A stretch of 64,000 bases of DNA from assembly GCF_000002875.2 (NCBI RefSeq), contig NC_009397.2, positions 554,032 through 618,031 of the forward strand, in the 5' to 3' direction. Shown here piece after piece: positions 42,912 through 52,207 of this stretch. Every line of letters starts with the position of its first letter. The first letter of the stretch is position 1. The position numbers and the translations under genes are program-made. The notes below the pieces were generated by a model, which did not search any database, was not told where the DNA came from, and worked only from the letters and a program-made list of their open reading frames with translations. This stretch comes from Leishmania infantum JPCM5. Its lineage: Eukaryota; Euglenozoa; Kinetoplastea; Trypanosomatida; Trypanosomatidae.

Positions 42912-45900
42912 GTACGCGCTGTGCGCCTCGTTCTGTGAGTGTCAGGGCGCCTCCCCTTTATTCGCTACCGCCCTTTTTCCCTTCCTCCTTCGGTCGTGCA
43001 GCCACGCTGTCGCAACGCACGTAGGCGCGTGGCTGTCCGAACCAGCTCGCTCCGCCCTCACCGCCGCTTGCTCTACGACACGCCTTTCGTTTGCGTGCGC
43101 GCAATCCTTTCTTGATCACGAGGGCCAGCGCGGACACGCGCGCAAGACTTGGCAAGCGCTCCTTACCCCTGCCACGACGGGCCCCGTTGCCTCGGCAGCG
43201 CAAGAGCACGAACGCTAATACGTTGCACTGTGAGTGCACGTAAGGAGCAGGGAGGAGTGCGAAGGTGCGAGGGGGGGGGGGGGGCGATTCACTGGAGCTG
43301 GAGGGCCGCTCTTGTTTTTTTTTTTGGCAGCCGCACCTCTCTCGTCGGATTGCGCAGAGAGAGACGTAACCACGAGCGCCACGTCGTTATGGCGGCAGCG
43401 ATGCGCACACTTGCTTGTGCTCTATGGCGCTTTTCCGATCTCTCTGTCACCTTCTCGATTTCTACTCTACCGATGCTGCTGCTGCTGCTCGCCGAAGTCC
43501 GCCGTGGTGGTGGTCACAACTCAAGCACCTCGCTCAGCGCCTCGACGTAAGACACGCCTGCACTATTTGGGGGTGGGAAGGGATGGAGGGGCAGAAGTGC
43601 TAGCTGTTTTCTGCGCCGATGTTACGTACCACAGATCTCCCTACGGCGGTGCCAGACCGGCCCGTCACCGACGTCTTGGGGAAGGCGGACACGAGTGCGT
43701 GAAGCTTCTGCGCAAAGAAACCAAAAGGAAGCGCTCCGCGTACAGATACACGCCTCGAGCAGCCGGCCGCCCCACAGCGTGGCCCAAGTAGGGCAGAAGC
43801 AGAGCCACAACGATCGAAAACCTCAGTTTGGGTGCTGTGGTGCTTGCAGATGTGTGGGCATGCGCTGCCGCAGCCACTGCGTCTGCGAGGCGTGGGTGGG
43901 CGACGAGCGCGCAGTCCTGCGTGAATCTCGGGTCCCACGGTGTGTCGCGGAGGGGGCGGCAGAGCGGAAAGGTATGCGTGCCACGATAGTCAGGAAGAGG
44001 AAGGGGAATCGTGATATGGACGATGGACAGCGGACGGCCTCTCTTTGAGACGCCTGACCGTCCAGGTGGTCTCACACGTGGACGCGGAAAGGCTGGCGCA
44101 GACACACACGGTGGGGAGAGCGAAGGGAAAGAGCGAGGGCGAGGGCGAGAGAGCGATAGCGAGAGCAGGTTAGGTGAACGACATCCACGCGCTGTGCGGC
44201 GAAGTTGCGCGCATAGGTGCGTTCACGTGCATGTGCATGGTTAGAGGGAGGCCGAAGAGGAAGAGACCGGCGCGAGCAACGATGCGGCAGGGCAGCACCA
44301 CAGGGGAAGGGCGAGGAGAGAGGGCGGGGTGCACGTGACGCCGTTCGCGCTTTCACGCGGTGACCGCATTGCCAACGTCACTTTCCGCGATTTTTTTCTT
44401 TGTGCTTTCCATTTTGTGTTGTGGCTCGATGAGTCGTGCGCAACAACCAGCAAACATGAAGCTGGGGCGTGGAGGCCGATGCACAGAGCGAGGCAAGGAG
44501 AGAGGCGGAAGTGCCGACGCAGCCACAGCAAAGTTATCCCGTTCAAGAGGAGTCGCGAGGACGGGCGCGGCGCCCCCTCTTTGCGGCACGCCAAATCGCC
44601 TCCGCAAGACTAAGGATCAGACACACGCACACAGACACGTACCGACAGACAGACAGAGAGAGACGACGACGTCATCAGACGCAGGCTGAGCCAATCAACG
44701 GCAGCGAAGAAGAAAAAAGAAAAGAGATGACGCGAGGGAAAGGCGCCGGCGCACTCGTTTACGAAAAAAAAAGCAGAAAAAAAAAGAATGCCGCCAATGT
44801 GTACAAGGCACATACACAGCGCGACCAAGCACACAACAATACGAGCATCACCGCCGATGTGACGCTTTTCCTATCGCGTCTCTCCATCCCGATCCATCCT
44901 CGGCCGCAGGCAGCGAAACGCGACGGAGAGAGAGAGAGGAGGGCGGAAATGCACACCGAGGGCATGCTCGACCGTAGAGACAACGGGACAACACAAGGGA
45001 AAAGAGAAAGGATTTCGCTGAGTTCGAGGAAGGGGCGCGCATGTGTGTGTGTATGGTTGGACGGAGATCGGAGGGCAGAGGGTGCAGGGATGCGCGCACC
45101 AATAGACTATATACAGACCGGCAGAAAGGGGAGAAAAAGAGAGGGTCTCCAAGCAGCTCTGTCAGTGTGTGCGAAGGTGCGAGATGAGGTAAGATGTATG
45201 CGTCCGTGTGTGGCTGTAGGCTTCTACTCATGATGAATAGCACAGAAGAATAGCTTCACGGAAGCACGTCCACGCACAGGCAACCACACCAACATTAGAC
45301 CCCCTCGCTTCACTTCGGGGAACACGCAAGCACAAACCAAAACGAAGAAGGGGTCTCTGCGACACGGATAGAGAAAGCTCGCGTATTACGAGACAACACG
45401 TCGAGACCCACGTTACGGCTCACAGCGCGCACACGACTTTCAAAACATCCGTTACCTGCACATGCACGAGAGCAGCAGCGGCGGTTGATTCGCGCGCATA
45501 CACGCGCAGACGAAACCCGCTGAGCCATCAACATAAAAAAAAACAGGGCACCACAAAGAGAACCGTTGGGTGAAACGACACACGGGAAAGAAAGCTTGGT
45601 GAATGCCATCCTTTGTGTGCATGTGTTCTTAATGTGGACGGGGGGGGCAGGATATGGGCAAGGGTAGTTTCACCTACGTAGGCAAGCACCAAGACGAACG
45701 GGAACAGGGCAATACTAGCAACCGAAAGTCGGGGCTGTACACACAAAGACACACACACAGAGAAGGAGCGAGTGATGGGTATTCATAACTATTCTGACTT
45801 CTTTTTTAATCTGCATGCTCATTCTGCGCCCGCAACAATGCTGGGCCACCCCACCGTGCTATCACCGGGCCCAGCGCCCACCCTTCGTGCTGACGGACAA

Positions 45901-46281
45901 AGGCTGTGCTCGAGCTGTGCCGCAGAAATCCACCAGTCGCCATCATGACGCTTGCGCCCACTGCTGTCAAAGACGTGCAGATGCAAGAGAGGGAGGAGTA
46001 CCCCACGCCGCCACAGACTCATGGCAGCGTCCAACCTGCCGAGGCACATGCGGGGAAGCCATCCAGGCGCACGCCCCTCATGACCTCGGCGGACGTGGAA
46101 AATGGAGACAGCGTCCTCCGCACCCCCAGACAACGACGCCCTCCTGAAGCAGGCCGCGTGAGGGCCAAAATGCGAGACCCGAGCGCGCGCTTGCAAGCAC
46201 AACTGGGATGGGGCTCCCCCCCCGGAAAAGGAATTGGGAAGGGGAAAGGAGCCCAAAGGTTGCACGGAAAAAAAGCGAAGA
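42912..46281. other. Gene-poor region, left half of the divergent strand switch
   Basis: 3.4 kb without a convincing gene. Leftward genes start at its left edge and rightward genes lie beyond the gap, so it has the geometry of a divergent strand-switch region, where RNA polymerase II initiation is typical in trypanosomatids. It contains a G15-type run at 43269-43284, a T10 run at 43315-43325, purine-rich sequence at 44100-44170 and 44690-44800, and the start of a dispersed repeat at 45838. Open frames here are Arg/Lys/Ser-rich noise. Confidence 0.5.
45838..46281. repeat. Dispersed repeat copy 1 (degenerate retroposon-like), truncated by gap
   Basis: Direct repeat of 49489-49932, nearly identical for the first ~300 bases and progressively less so toward the gap, where mismatches and homopolymer differences accumulate as in a low-quality read end. 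The left boundary is sharp: sequence is unrelated before ATGCTGGGCCAC. It is probably one of the degenerate SIDER/DIRE-type elements of Leishmania. There is no intact frame. Confidence 0.7.
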
Positions 46282-46381
46282 NNNNNNNNNNNNNNNNNNN
46301 NNNNNNNNNNNNNNNNNNNNNNNNNNNNNNNNNNNNNNNNNNNNNNNNNNNNNNNNNNNNNNNNNNNNNNNNNNNNNNNNN
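46282..46381. other. Assembly gap (N run)
   Basis: 100 N. It cuts the dispersed repeat on its left and a plus-strand coding sequence on its right. Confidence 0.95.
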
Positions 46382-46480
46382 CTTGAACTCATGGCGCTGC
46401 ACAAGGCGCTCCCAGTCCTCGACGCGGGCCACTTCAAGCTGACGGAGCTGCCTGTCGTGTGCCGCCACCTGCAGACCTAG
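46382..46480 (+). CDS. C-terminal fragment of an unidentified protein (5' part in gap)
   Basis: The first bases after the gap read, in the plus strand, LELMALHKALPVLDAGHF and then KLTELPVVCRHLQT with TAG at 46478-46480. Almost every third codon position is G or C, as in real genes of this window, and the composition is protein-like, so this is probably the 3' end of a gene lost in the gap. The complementary frame is also open but has a poorer codon pattern. I do not recognise the product. It would lie directly upstream of the plus-strand gene at 47714, with 1.2 kb between them. Confidence 0.45.
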   Translation, partial: LELMALHKALPVLDAGHFKLTELPVVCRHLQT

Positions 46481-47713
46481 AGGCACTTTTGGTAAGGTGG
46501 GCATCACTGTGGATGGGCGTGGCGTGGCGAGAGGGTAGCATGCTGAAAGAGCCGTGTGCTCTCCGTTGCTGTTCGAGCGTCTACACCTCCCCCCCTCCTC
46601 CCCTCTCCCTTGCTTCCGCCTGGCCCAACTCCCTGCGCGTGCATTCCTATTTCCGCATACCTCGCTTCGCTCCTCTCCATCCCCCGCCCTCTCTCCTGTG
46701 GTGCCGCTGGCGCGCTTGCCATGGGCACTGTTCGGCAAGAGGACCTGCCGCATCCACCTCCTCTACCGCGAGCACGCCGTAACAGAGGACAGCAACGGGC
46801 AAGACGGGCTGCGCCTTCGCACAGATGCGCACGCCGAACTCAGCGCGCATTGGCCTGGGCGGGGGAAAGGAAAATGCGCATCCGTGACGAGGGGTCGTTG
46901 GCCGTTCTATGTGGCTCTTTCAGCTGCGGCTGCGCGCGTGTGCATGCACGTGTATCCATCTTATTCTCTGTCGTCGTGACTTTGTGGTTCGTGATGGCGT
47001 GGCCGCCGGTCTTCGCCATTACCCTCACCCCCTGCCTCCCCACCCCACCCTGCTCTGCTCTCCTCCCTTGTGCGCACCGACAAGACGCAAAACAACAGAA
47101 TCCCAATAAGCATGGAACAGCGAACACAGGAAGAAAGGAGGAGACGATCGCACTGTCCTCGATACATGTGCGTGACATCGGTGCTCGGGGGCGAGATGAC
47201 GTGCATTGTCTTGCCCTCCTCTCGAATTCGCTGGGAGGGTGGGTAGTGGTGGGAAACAGCGTCGGGTCGGTGCTTGCCTCTCCCTTGGCTCGATCCCTCT
47301 GGCACACAAGCCATCGACGCTCAGCACGTCTGCGTTGTGCGGAAAGACATGAGCGTGAGTGGTGCAGCAGCTTTATGCTTTCTATCTCCTCCTCTTCTCT
47401 ATCCGCGGCTCCGTGTGCCCCCAAGCCGTCTTCACCGTACGTGCAGGAGGAGTCGCGGTAGCCCTCAAGCACGCCCCACCGTGTACCTCTTTTAGTTTGT
47501 TGCTCTGTTCGTTCGTGTGCCGGCTTCACCGGTCTTCCGCTGTGTATATGCGTGTGTGTAACAGCGTGTGTGTGTGTCCTCTGGTCCGCCATAGGCGATG
47601 AACACAGAAAAACAAAGGCCCATACGAAGATCGACCCGATACACACCAACGGCCGCAGCATCTTCCGTGGCCGCAAGCGAAACAGGAAAACGGCGCACGG
47701 CCGCGCAGATCAC
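46481..47713. other. Spacer between the two plus-strand genes
   Basis: No convincing gene, although a 300-codon open frame on the plus strand exists; it is low-complexity Pro/Ser/Arg/Cys. The sequence is pyrimidine-rich on the plus strand, opposite to the minus-strand spacers elsewhere, which agrees with rightward transcription of this stretch. Confidence 0.5.
47371..47446 (+). promoter_or_regulatory. Predicted trans-splice acceptor region of the plus-strand gene
   Basis: A 34-base pyrimidine tract on the plus strand (47371-47404, CTTTATG then TCTCCTCCTCTTCTC) is followed by AG at 47424-47425 and 47445-47446. It supports rightward transcription of the gene starting at 47714. Confidence 0.45.
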
Positions 47714-48454
47714 ATGCGCTCTGCCCTTATCACGAGTATCCTCGAGAAGGTAGAGAATGAGGTGCGCCAGCGTCTGCACGACGCGGCTGCCTTGACGTCG
47801 CCGGGTCCCTCCTCTGCCGTTGCCCCGCCCACCTTGCTCTCTCTCCTCACCCCGGAGGACTGGAGTGCTGTGCGGCGCTCGCTGAGGGAAGACGCCACTC
47901 TCCCACCCATCGCCGCCAGCGCAACGGATGAGGTGGAGAGTACATCAGCAAGCTTCCAACCGGCGGCAGCGAGTGAGCTGCTGCAGTACGTACAGATGCG
48001 GTGCGCAGAGCTGCCCATGCGTCTGCAGATCGAGGCACTGCTGACACGCCGCTACGAGCACCTCCTGCGTCAGCACACGTGCGAGCTTGTCACCCTCAGC
48101 GAGCACATGGCACTGATCAGTCGTACTCCACCCACGTTAGCGCCGGCACCGCGAGGCTTTTCAGAGCCGGCGCCGAACCTCGCGCAGCTGCCGGTGGACG
48201 TGCGGGCGCTGCTGGCAGAGGAGGAGATGGGGCCGCGCCTCGAGCGTTGCCAAGCTCGCATCTGCGAGCTGGAGGCGATGGCGCGGCAGGATGCAGAGGC
48301 CAAGGTGCGATGCTGTCAACGCATGGTGCTCCTCAGCGAGTTTGTGCAAGCGCTGGTGCGGCACGCCATGGCACACGTGCTGAAGGGCGAGGAAGAGCCG
48401 AAGAGCAACGCCACCGTGGCGACGAAGCGGCCTCGTACGGAGCAGCACGCGTGA
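47714..48454 (+). CDS. Unrecognised helical protein, lone intact plus-strand gene
   Basis: 246 residues, ATG at 47714-47716 (MRSALITSILEKVENEVRQR), TGA at 48452-48454. The open frame extends upstream, but that part is Cys/Val/Arg noise. GC-rich third positions throughout support coding. The protein is mostly helical: an N-terminal amphipathic helix, a Pro/Ser-rich link, a helix-rich centre (LQYVQMRCAELPMRLQIEAL, HLLRQHTCELVTLSEHM) and a C-terminal coiled coil (PRLERCQARICELEAMARQD) before a basic tail (KRPRTEQHA) that could be a nuclear localisation signal. I do not recognise the family. Small coiled-coil proteins of this kind include kinetochore and flagellar subunits, but that is only a possibility. 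It is oriented opposite to every intact gene around it. Confidence 0.75.
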   Translation: MRSALITSILEKVENEVRQRLHDAAALTSPGPSSAVAPPTLLSLLTPEDWSAVRRSLREDATLPPIAASATDEVESTSASFQPAAASELLQYVQMRCAELPMRLQIEALLTRRYEHLLRQHTCELVTLSEHMALISRTPPTLAPAPRGFSEPAPNLAQLPVDVRALLAEEEMGPRLERCQARICELEAMARQDAEAKVRCCQRMVLLSEFVQALVRHAMAHVLKGEEEPKSNATVATKRPRTEQHA

Positions 48455-49488
48455 CTGGCAGTCGTTGTCTTCGCGCGCGCGCGCGTGTGTGTGTGTGTGT
48501 GTGCAACGCTCCGTGTCGCAGTTTCGCTTGGCTTCATCGTCCCCCCCTCGTCGCCGCGTGGCAGTGCGCATGTGTCGGAGAGAAAGGGAAAGCGTTTCGT
48601 GCGAGACACAGAGAGGCGCTCGCAGCTTAATCCTGGTGAAGAAAGTCTGCTGCTCGTGTCGGCAGTCCTCCTTTCTTGTTGCGATCTTAAGCCGCTCTTT
48701 GGCCGAGTCGCAATGCGCGCCAGCGCCGCCGCCACCGCCAAATTCCCTTTACGGTACGTGCACGTGTGCCCCCGCATACGCACGCTGGGCCGCTTTCCGA
48801 TAACCGGAAGATATCCGCCGAAGAATAGCAACGACATAAAACAGGAAGCGCTCCAAAAAGAAAAAGCAGAGGTAGCAAGGAAAACGCCTGTACAGACTTT
48901 CCAAAGTAACGTCTTGACCTCTTCCACAGGTGCAGGGGCATGCACTCTCGCCGGTGTAGCACGTGTCTGTCGAGCACTGAGATGCCTGCCAACCACGCAG
49001 CCCGGCTGAGGGAAGGCCACCATCGCGCTCACAGGCTCCGCTCTCGCACAAAGAATGTCATTCGCCTTTTACTCACCTCCATTTGTGGTGTCTCCGCTTG
49101 CGCGTGCTTGACTGAAAAGCGTTCCTCTGAGCCGCAGCACACGCCACGTGGCGCGGCCACCCGCACGTGCCCGCACCTCTTTCCCCACCCCACCCCGCCC
49201 CCGTCATCCTCCTTACACGCTCACCACCGCCATACGCAAGGGTTTCAACCAGGGGACACACACGCACGGAAAAGCAAGACGATGGCGACGACATCGTCGC
49301 AGCTCTTCTACTTTTTTTCTCACGCTCGCTTAGCAGCCTCCGTCCTTTTCTCCTCGCGAAAATCACTGCCTTTCCACGTTTCACCATGACAGACACAAAT
49401 CACCACCGTCGCTCCGACACGGACAACAGGCGCAACGAAACAGCAGAGTTGTCCTTGTGCGGCCACCTCCTTGACCTCCCTCACGACG
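48455..49488. other. Spacer after the plus-strand gene
   Basis: No gene seen. An alternating CG/TG run (48471-48503) follows the stop codon by about 17 bases. The stretch is the left half of a convergent strand-switch region, where transcription from both sides would end. I found no tRNA-like sequence in it. Confidence 0.5.
48471..48503. repeat. (CG)n(TG)n tract
   Basis: A short CG run passing into ten TG dinucleotides, just 3' of the plus-strand gene. Alternating purine-pyrimidine sequence of this kind can adopt Z-DNA. Confidence 0.8.
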
Positions 49489-50440
49489 ATGCTGGGCCAC
49501 CCCACCGTGCTATCACCGGGCCCAGCGCCCACCCTTCGTGCTGACGGACAAAGGCTGTGCTCGAGCTGTGCCGCAGAAATCCACCAGTCGCCATCATGAC
49601 GCTTGCGCCCACTGCTGTCAAAGACGTGCAGATGCAAGAGAGGGAGGAGTACCCCACGCCGCCACAGACTCATGGCAGCGTCCAACCTGCCGAGGCACAT
49701 GCGGGGAAGCCATCCAGGCGCACGCCCCTCATGACCTCGGCGGACGTGGAAGATGGAGACAGCGTCCTCCGCACCCCCAGACAACAGCGCCGTCCTGAAG
49801 CTGGCCGCGTGAGGCGCAAAATGCGAGCACCGCGCGCGCGCTGCCAAGCACAGCTTGCATGGTGCCTCACGCCCAGACAAGGCATCGAGAGGTGAGAGGA
49901 GCACGAATGATGGACGGAAAAGACGCGAAGAGATCCACACCAATCAGCCCAAAGGTGCATGCGCGCGAAATACGCGGCATCTCCCACGTCCGACCGGGTG
50001 GGCTGATGAGGCACAGGCGCCGGAAGCGTGACGAGAGCATGCCGAATGGCGCCAGCGAGTCCTCCAGATTCCCGTGTGGCGAGCCGCCGCGCCATATTAT
50101 GGGGTGCCGCGGCTTGGGGCGACTGAGGGCGGAGGCGTGGCATGCAGGCAGGGCACAGGGGCTCAGAGGGCCCTTACCGGCGCCTGGCCAGCTTCCCCCT
50201 TGAGCTCATCCGGCATGCGCCCGGACCACCCGCTATTGCCCGCGCGACAGACGCCACCGCTTCCGCCCCCCCGGAGCAGGGCCCTGAAGGCGGCCCACTC
50301 GGATCGAGGCGTGCCCGCGAGGCACATGACCTCGATTTGGCGGCAGACGGCTCGTCCTGGGCGGCCAGGAGATTCAGCCGCAGTGCAGCAGAGGCAGGTG
50401 AGCTGTGGTTGTGTGTATGCGTCTATTGGTTGGCACGTTC
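49489..50440. mobile_element. Dispersed repeat copy 2, degenerate retroposon-like
   Basis: The left ~440 bases are a direct repeat of 45838-46281, with a sharp left boundary at ATGCTGGGCCAC. The rest continues as GC-rich sequence with many stops in all frames up to the SIDER-like repeat at 50466. The right boundary is uncertain. It probably belongs to the degenerate ingi/L1Tc-related elements (SIDER1 or DIRE) of Leishmania. The orientation is probably minus, as for its neighbour, but I cannot prove it. Confidence 0.5.
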
Positions 50441-50465
50441 GTGGGTGGAGCGGACGCGTTGGAGC

Positions 50466-50996
50466 GCCAACGCGCGTGCATTCGTTCTCGGCCATACAGC
50501 ACCGGCCACACGCAACACTGCACCCCCACCCCACACATCCGCGCCGTGCGCAGAGGCAGCAGCAGACACACGCCAGCACAGCAGTGCGCCGACTCAGTCA
50601 GCTGAGCACGGCCGCCGCCTCACACTCTACGCAGACCCTCTCTGCCGGTCGCCACCTGCTGCGCCCCTCGGGGGTGTCCCAGGGCCCCCACCCACCCACC
50701 CCACGCACACACACCAGTAGGCAGTGAGCGTCGGGCGGGATGCGCTCGAGTCACGCGGAGGCTTCGCCCATCACATGGATGACACAAGCGTGTGCGCTGT
50801 CGCAGGTCGCTCTGGCCTCTCTGCGTCGTGGGCACGGGAACCCCCGTCACCACCCGAAGTGGTTCGGCATGGGCAGGGCTGGAAAAAAAACGAGGAGGGG
50901 GAGGGCTGCTTTGGCTTCCCACCCACACCCACACACACACAGAATGGGAGGTGTGCGTGTGCAGTGGAGCCTGTGAGACTACGCTGAGGTGGGCTG
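50466..50996 (-). mobile_element. SIDER-like retroposon, copy a
   Basis: About 0.53 kb, matching 61898-62423 at high identity over the ~460 bases from 50466 to 50927. Read on the minus strand it begins with a stretch containing CAGCCCACCTCAGCG and ending GTGGGTGGGAAGCCA. From memory this resembles the 79-bp signature at the 5' end of L1Tc/ingi-clade retroposons, from which Leishmania SIDERs derive. Size and content fit a SIDER. SIDERs are truncated, non-coding, and often lie in 3' untranslated regions, where some affect mRNA stability or translation. This copy lies in the convergent region and is not attached to an obvious gene end. Confidence 0.65.
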
Positions 50997-52207
50997 CATC
51001 ATCCGGGAGGCCGGCGAAGAGGAGAGAACGGAAGAGAATAGGAAGTAGGAAACACACTGTTAGGAAAGAGGTGCAGAAAAAAGAGGTCAGCGAAGTAAAC
51101 CTTGTGAGACGGCGCGCGCACAGAGGACCCTCTGCAGTTGCTGTGTAGAGGCATGTTGGGCGGTGGTCTAAAGCAGGTTGTAAAGCAGCAACCACTCCGC
51201 TTCGCAATCGACTCCCTGTTCCGTATGCATGCCACCCACATACGCCTTCTCCTTCACCGGCTTGACGGCACAAGCATACTGGGGTCGCAACTGCTGTGCG
51301 TTCCTCTACAAAAACGAGCGTGAGTTGTTAGAGGGGAGTGGGTCTGGGCATGCGACGATCCGCACAAACGACCGCACTCTTCCCCTTCCCTCTCCTCCCT
51401 CCTCCTTTGCCATCAGCAGCAGCACACGCAACTTCACTACTGAGGGATCACACTGGTCGACATCTTCTAGTGGGAGGCTCAGCAGGGGGGGAGGTGGAGG
51501 CGTTCCTCCGTGTGAGACAAGAACCAAAGAAAGCGCAAGAGGTAAGGGACAAAATAAGGGCGTCGCGGAGACGACGGGGAGGGCGAACTGAGTTACAACA
51601 ACAAGTGAGCGCGGTACGTTCCTGTCGACCGCTGTGAGTCGCCGTTGCCATCACCACCCGTCCACCACCACCATCATCACCGATCGTCGTCCGCAGCCCG
51701 CACTCTTTCGAGCGTTCACAGGCAGAGAACATAATTAGCCACACACGAACACACGCGCATGTAGATATATATATATATATATAGAAGCTTGTAAGAGAGA
51801 AGAGCACGAGAAGACAACATCATCCTCACAAACTCAACAGCGCGGGAGGGAGGGAGAGGGAGGTGAGCGGGGGTGGGGGTGGGGATTACAACAACAAAGC
51901 CAAAGGAAGGGAAGGAAGGGAGCCCAGCACACAGGCCGCTGCGTATGCACGTGGGCTATAGGTGTATACGGTATGCCTGTGTGTGCTTGTACTCGGTGTG
52001 TATGGAGAGGAAGGTGGGCCTGTATTATGCGTGTGTGTGTGTGTGTGATGGAGCATGGGAGAGGCCTCGAGCCTTAGAGGGTGGGCAGGAACTCGTACGG
52101 CTGCTGTGCGCCGACTATGATGTCATTCACCAACGCACATACCTATATTCGCTCCACCCTTTCCTTTTCTTCGCTTACATACAACAGCAGATATGTTCCG
52201 ATACACA
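50997..52207. other. Spacer 3' of the phosphatase gene
   Basis: No gene seen. It holds the 3' flank of the phosphatase gene: a (TA)n at 51765-51783, CA patches, purine-rich sequence at 51840-51925 and a TG run at 52029-52047. Confidence 0.5.
51765..51783. repeat. (TA)n microsatellite
   Basis: Nine TA dinucleotides in the phosphatase 3' flank. Confidence 0.85.

Noticed and set aside
44469..45233. A 254-codon plus-strand frame in the strand-switch region
   Set aside because: Arg/Lys/Glu/Gln-rich because the DNA is purine-rich; no domain and no codon bias.
45838..45880. Complementary arms GCTGGGC and GCCCAGC at the edge of the dispersed repeat, looking like P1 of an HDV-type ribozyme
   Set aside because: I could not build the remaining helices, the arms contain a palindrome that makes pairing easy, and the neighbouring SIDER suggests that this is the 3', not the 5', end of the element.
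46556..47461. A 301-codon plus-strand frame between the two plus-strand genes
   Set aside because: Pro/Ser/Arg/Cys noise; more likely the 3' flank of the truncated gene and the 5' flank of the next.
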